NCBI GenBank assembly: GCA_938044055.1
Contig: CALIQO010000345.1
Coordinates: 1-9,567 of the forward strand
Reading direction: 5' to 3'
Length of the DNA: 9,567 bases
Source of the DNA: an uncultured Saprospiraceae bacterium
GTDB lineage: Bacteria > Bacteroidota > Bacteroidia > Chitinophagales > Saprospiraceae
The first letter of the stretch is position 1. Each line of letters opens with the position of its first letter. Of this stretch, positions 7,170 to 9,567 are shown piece by piece. Position numbers and translations under genes: made by a program. The notes below the pieces were generated by a model. That model saw only the letters and a program-made list of their open reading frames with translations. It had not been told where the DNA came from and did not search any database.

Positions 7170-8141
7170 TTACTTACAATCTGTAGTGGTGATGAGAACG
7201 TTTCCTTCCGTAGTAAATTCATACTCCATGGCTGCAACTTTAGATATAATTCTAAGTGCATCTTCCAAGGATAGTCTACCTAGTTGAGGGCTATTGTAAG
7301 TACAGGAAACATCGGCTTCCTGAGATAAAATTATTTCAGTATTATAGTAATTACTCAAGTCTGATGCGACGATATCGAGCGGAGTGTCATTGAATGACAA
7401 TTCTTCATTCATCCATGAAAATTCATTGCTACTAATGTTGTCAGATTTCTCTAACACACCATTACTATTAAGAGTAGCTTTCTGACCTTTAGTAAGTACA
7501 ACTGGCTCATTGCCACTAAATACACGTACTTTACCTCGCTGAACAGCAACTGTATGATCACCATCTGATCGTACATTAAATGCAGTTCCTAGCACGGTTA
7601 CTTGAAAATTATCGGTGTTAATCTCAAATGGTAGGGCTTCATTTCTTTTTACATCGAAATAAGCTTCACCTTCTAAATCAATTGTTCTATTATCAGAACC
7701 AAAATTTTTATGGATTCTGATCGAAGAACCTTTATCCAACCAGACATCTGTTCCGTCATCAAGAGAAACTAATGTTCTCTCTTCATCGGCACTTATTATC
7801 TGATCAGAAGAATTATTCCATATCACTAGAGCTGATATCAAGAATACAATGGCTGCTGCAATACCTCTCAAGAAATACTTAGGTTTCATTCTAATTATCT
7901 GAGTGGTGTTTCCTTGTTCACTATTTTTCCTTTCTACGAATTTTTGGAATGCAAAATCAACATCAGGCTGAAAATCAGGCTGATAGAAATTAGAGGCTTC
8001 CCAAATCGCTACTGTATCTTCATAAATCGACAGGTTACCAGAGTCGCTCTTTAGCCATACATCAAGTAGTCTGTTTTCATCTGAAGTTATTACTCCAGTC
8101 AGCTCTTTGTGAATTAGTGATATGTAATTTAATTGACGCAT
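7170..8141 (-). CDS. FecR-family anti-sigma factor
   Basis: The 323-residue protein has the build of Bacteroidota FecR proteins. A cytoplasmic N-terminal part (1-88) would hold the sigma factor; it contains the LLDVWLKSD segment and a conserved Trp at 47. One membrane helix lies at about 89-108. The periplasmic FecR domain runs about 118-212, with LDDGTDVWLDKGSSI, LEGEAYFDV, VLGTAFNV and VQRGKVRV, all family hallmarks. The C-terminal DUF4974 region (about 247-320, LSFNDTPLDIVASDLSNYY) is STN-like and is thought to receive the signal from the receptor. Start: the ATG at 8141 has a strong AAGGAG seven bases upstream. The gene follows the sigma gene after 78 bases rich in homopolymer runs. Family knowledge says the protein keeps its sigma factor inactive, and sometimes helps activate it, until the receptor binds ligand. 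Confidence 0.94.
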   Translation of the reverse strand: MRQLNYISLIHKELTGVITSDENRLLDVWLKSDSGNLSIYEDTVAIWEASNFYQPDFQPDVDFAFQKFVERKNSEQGNTTQIIRMKPKYFLRGIAAAIVFLISALVIWNNSSDQIISADEERTLVSLDDGTDVWLDKGSSIRIHKNFGSDNRTIDLEGEAYFDVKRNEALPFEINTDNFQVTVLGTAFNVRSDGDHTVAVQRGKVRVFSGNEPVVLTKGQKATLNSNGVLEKSDNISSNEFSWMNEELSFNDTPLDIVASDLSNYYNTEIILSQEADVSCTYNSPQLGRLSLEDALRIISKVAAMEYEFTTEGNVLITTTDCK

Positions 8142-8148
8142 TGAAAAA

Positions 8149-8154
8149 CTCCTT
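8149..8154 (-). promoter_or_regulatory. Strong Shine-Dalgarno sequence for the FecR gene
   Basis: AAGGAG lies seven bases before the ATG at 8141. A match this strong at ideal spacing is uncommon in Bacteroidota, where most starts rely on A-rich leaders, and no other start in this window has an equally good one. It fixes the FecR start. Confidence 0.7.
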
Positions 8155-8182
8155 CGTTAATAATGACACAGTATTTGCCTGT

Positions 8183-8221
8183 CCCCCCCTATATATATGA
8201 TCTTTTTTTTCATTTTTTTTT
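8183..8221. repeat. Homopolymer tracts between sigma and anti-sigma genes
   Basis: In plus-strand order: seven C (8183-8189), an alternating TATATATAT stretch (8190-8198), eight T (8203-8210) and nine T (8213-8221), the last overlapping the sigma stop codon. Read with the operon, the sigma stop runs straight into A tracts and then a seven-G run before the FecR ribosome binding site. Such runs are prone to polymerase slippage. They lie outside the coding sequence except for the stop codon, so length change would alter spacing rather than frame. Confidence 0.75.
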
Positions 8222-8762
8222 ACTTGGCATATTCTGATAATGCTATTCTTAGAAATTTCAGAGCCTTACTTACCTGATTCTCAACGGTTTTTATCGAAAT
8301 TTCCAGTTTTTCCGCAATCTCCTTATAGGACATTTCTTCATACCTGCTCATGGAAAAAACGATGCGACATTTCTCTGGTAACTCATCTATAGCTGCTCTT
8401 ATCTCCGTTTTCAGCTCATCTACTTCCATACTTCTCTGCGCTCTTATACCATCATCCGGTATAACTACCGCAGATTCCTCTTCTTCAAATTTAATCTTTT
8501 TATCTCTTATATGGTTGAGCGTTCTATTGACACAAGCTCTACGGAGATACGATTTTAGAGAAGATGTTATGTTAAGTCGCTCTCTTTTATTCCAAACTTC
8601 TAAAAAAACCTCTTGAACGATATCTTCTGCAGCATTTCGATCAGGCAATACCCTATAGACAGCATAACACATAGACGTGTAGTGCGCGTCATAAAGGTAT
8701 TTCATTGCTTTGTCTCCATCCGTGGAAAGTAATCGGAGGAATTCCGAATCGTTAATATCCAT
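8220..8762 (-). CDS. ECF-type RNA polymerase sigma factor (FecI-like, Bacteroidota family)
   Basis: This is a group-4 sigma factor. The longest frame starts with TTG at 8777, but an ATG five codons later (8762) has GGGA about 10 bases upstream and gives a 180-residue protein of usual size, so I choose it. Numbered from the TTG, region 2 spans about 24-92: LYDAHYTSM, then the AAEDIVQEVFLEVWNKR core-binding helix (49-65), and the LKSYLRRACVNRTLNHIRD stretch (74-92) that contacts the -10 element. A charged linker follows (about 93-120). Region 4 spans about 128-180, with LPEKCRIVFSMSRYEEMSYKEIA and the helix-turn-helix ISIKTVENQVSKALKFLR (160-177) that reads the -35 element. It is the first gene of the operon; the next gene encodes its FecR anti-sigma factor. 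Target promoters are unknown; autoregulation is likely by analogy with FecI. Confidence 0.93.
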   Translation of the reverse strand: MDINDSEFLRLLSTDGDKAMKYLYDAHYTSMCYAVYRVLPDRNAAEDIVQEVFLEVWNKRERLNITSSLKSYLRRACVNRTLNHIRDKKIKFEEEESAVVIPDDGIRAQRSMEVDELKTEIRAAIDELPEKCRIVFSMSRYEEMSYKEIAEKLEISIKTVENQVSKALKFLRIALSEYAK

Positions 8763-8820
8763 TTTGCTTTTTCCCAAGTACTGTTCAAGAAAGAACCGTA
8801 AATTAATCCAAGGAAGTTGA

Positions 8821-8844
8821 GGGATTATCTTTATTTTACATCCC
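8821..8844. repeat. Inverted repeat GGGAT-N14-ATCCC in the sigma operon leader
   Basis: Arms at 8821-8825 and 8840-8844 are perfect. If transcription starts about seven bases after the candidate -7 element (near 8850), this repeat lies at the 5' end of the sigma mRNA and could fold into a leader stem, or bind a regulator between the divergent genes. The arms are short, so chance is possible. Confidence 0.3.
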
Positions 8845-8856
8845 AGAACTTATTTA

Positions 8857-8886
8857 CAAATATAATAAAATCTTAATGTCTACAAT
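8857..8886 (-). promoter_or_regulatory. Candidate promoter of the sigma/FecR/receptor operon
   Basis: On the minus strand ATTG (8886-8883), then 18 bases, then TATATTTG (8864-8857). The second word matches the Bacteroidota housekeeping -7 consensus TAnnTTTG exactly, and the first lies close to the expected -33 TTTG or TTG at near-normal spacing. The leader to the chosen sigma start would be about 85-90 bases. The -33 end lies within one base of the ATG of the divergent lipoprotein gene, so the two transcription units share or overlap control sequence. Confidence 0.5.
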
Positions 8887-8887
8887 C

Positions 8888-9567
8888 ATGAGAATCATTT
8901 ATCTTACAATAGCCCTTCTATCCATAGCGTCCTGCAAGTCATCTGTAGATGTTAATTCTGAAAAAGATGAAACAACTACAGGAGCACAGCCTGAATTAAA
9001 ATACACCCTTTCTGCCTTCTCCCCTTCTGTGGAATTTAATGGTGCTCAGCTAACCCTCAATAGCTATGCAGATGGAAAAATGGATTTCGGAGTAGACGGA
9101 GGTGGCTACGAACTAGGCGTTCAATCAGCTGATGTAGATAGTAAAATGTGTGCCAACAGTGCCAAAGGACAGCACATCCATCTTATTATCGACGACAATC
9201 CTTATATCGCAAAGTATACCGATGATTTCGATCATGAAATGGAAGATGGTGATTACAACATGCTTGCTTTTATATCTAGGTCTTACCATGAATCAATAAA
9301 ATCTGATGGCTCTAGCATCGCACAGAAGATTACAGTGAAAGACAATTCTATCTCAGCATCAGAAGACATAGAAAATGCTGCTATCTTTTACTCTCGTCCA
9401 AAAGGCACATATGTGGGTAAGGCAAATACCGATAAAGTCATGCTTGACTTCTTTTTAGTCAATGCCGATCTCGGAAGTGACTACCATGTTTCTGCAGACA
9501 TCAATGGAGAAAAACATAATATAGATTCATGGCAGCCGTATTATATAGAAGGTCTTCCTATGGGTAC
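8888..9567 (+). CDS. Lipoprotein, unassigned family, cut by the right edge of the window
   Basis: The frame stays open for 226 codons to the window end. It starts with a short lipoprotein signal: Arg-2, a hydrophobic core at 3-13 and a lipobox Ile-Ala-Ser-Cys with Cys-16. An in-frame ATG at 8876 would add four residues (Met-Ser-Thr-Ile) and cannot be excluded. After a polar linker (17-37) comes a beta-rich domain with DFGVDGGGYELGVQSAD (66-82), Cys-88, the His-rich strand GQHIHLIID (94-102), and FISRSYHESIK (128-138). A second segment contains FYSRPKGTYVG (167-177), VMLDFFLVNADL (184-195) and WQPYYIEGLPMG (215-226). I recall similar Bacteroidota proteins, sometimes labelled phosphopeptide-binding protein, but no function is established to my knowledge. 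The paired histidines are reminiscent of DUF4399-type domains and could bind a metal; this is inference. It is divergent from the sigma operon. The C-terminus, probably a few dozen residues, is missing. Confidence 0.8.
   Translation, partial: MRIIYLTIALLSIASCKSSVDVNSEKDETTTGAQPELKYTLSAFSPSVEFNGAQLTLNSYADGKMDFGVDGGGYELGVQSADVDSKMCANSAKGQHIHLIIDDNPYIAKYTDDFDHEMEDGDYNMLAFISRSYHESIKSDGSSIAQKITVKDNSISASEDIENAAIFYSRPKGTYVGKANTDKVMLDFFLVNADLGSDYHVSADINGEKHNIDSWQPYYIEGLPMG

Noticed and set aside
8763..8777. TTG start for the sigma factor
   Set aside because: The ATG at 8762 is a better start codon, has GGGA upstream and yields the usual family length.
1..9567. CRISPR array, tRNA, rRNA, insertion sequence, integrase or toxin-antitoxin genes
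   Set aside because: I looked for regular repeats, tRNA-like folds, transposase or integrase motifs and small paired genes and saw none.

Overview
The window is AT-rich and looks like chromosomal DNA of a member of the Bacteroidota, probably a Cytophagales-type or Flavobacteriia-type marine or environmental bacterium. Four things point there. The ECF sigma factor, FecR anti-sigma factor, STN-domain TonB-dependent receptor and DUF4249 lipoprotein form an arrangement typical of that phylum. There are Bacteroidota-style promoter words (TAnnTTTG). Most starts lack a strong Shine-Dalgarno sequence. Three lipoproteins or outer-membrane proteins carry typical signal peptides. Genus cannot be fixed from the sequence alone.

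Layout, left to right. At 1-265 is an AT-rich leader that may contain the first codons of a leftward gene at the very edge (ATG at 13). At 266-2107 (+) is a SulP/SLC26-type anion transporter with a C-terminal STAS domain. It converges on a Crp/Fnr-family regulator at 2240-2941 (-), and a strong hairpin at 2146-2185 ends transcription between them. A 476-base stretch without a convincing gene (2942-3417) follows; it holds the regulator's upstream region and a palindrome just past the end of the next operon.

From 8762 down to 3418 runs one leftward unit: ECF sigma factor (8220-8762), FecR-like anti-sigma factor (7170-8141), TonB-dependent receptor with STN, carboxypeptidase-like and plug domains (4423-7065), and DUF4249 lipoprotein (3418-4341). 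This is a complete cell-surface signalling and uptake locus. A ligand bound by the receptor at the outer membrane would signal through the STN domain to FecR, which releases the sigma factor to transcribe target genes, probably including this operon. The transported ligand cannot be told from sequence.

At 8888-9567 (+) a divergent lipoprotein gene begins and runs off the right edge. Its start lies within a few bases of the best promoter candidate for the sigma operon, so the two may be regulated together.

I did not find a clearly new biological system. The least explained points are homopolymer tracts between the sigma and anti-sigma genes, overlapping divergent control of the partial lipoprotein, a cysteine-free Crp/Fnr protein lacking the usual cAMP phosphate-binding arginine, and several unassigned inverted repeats.
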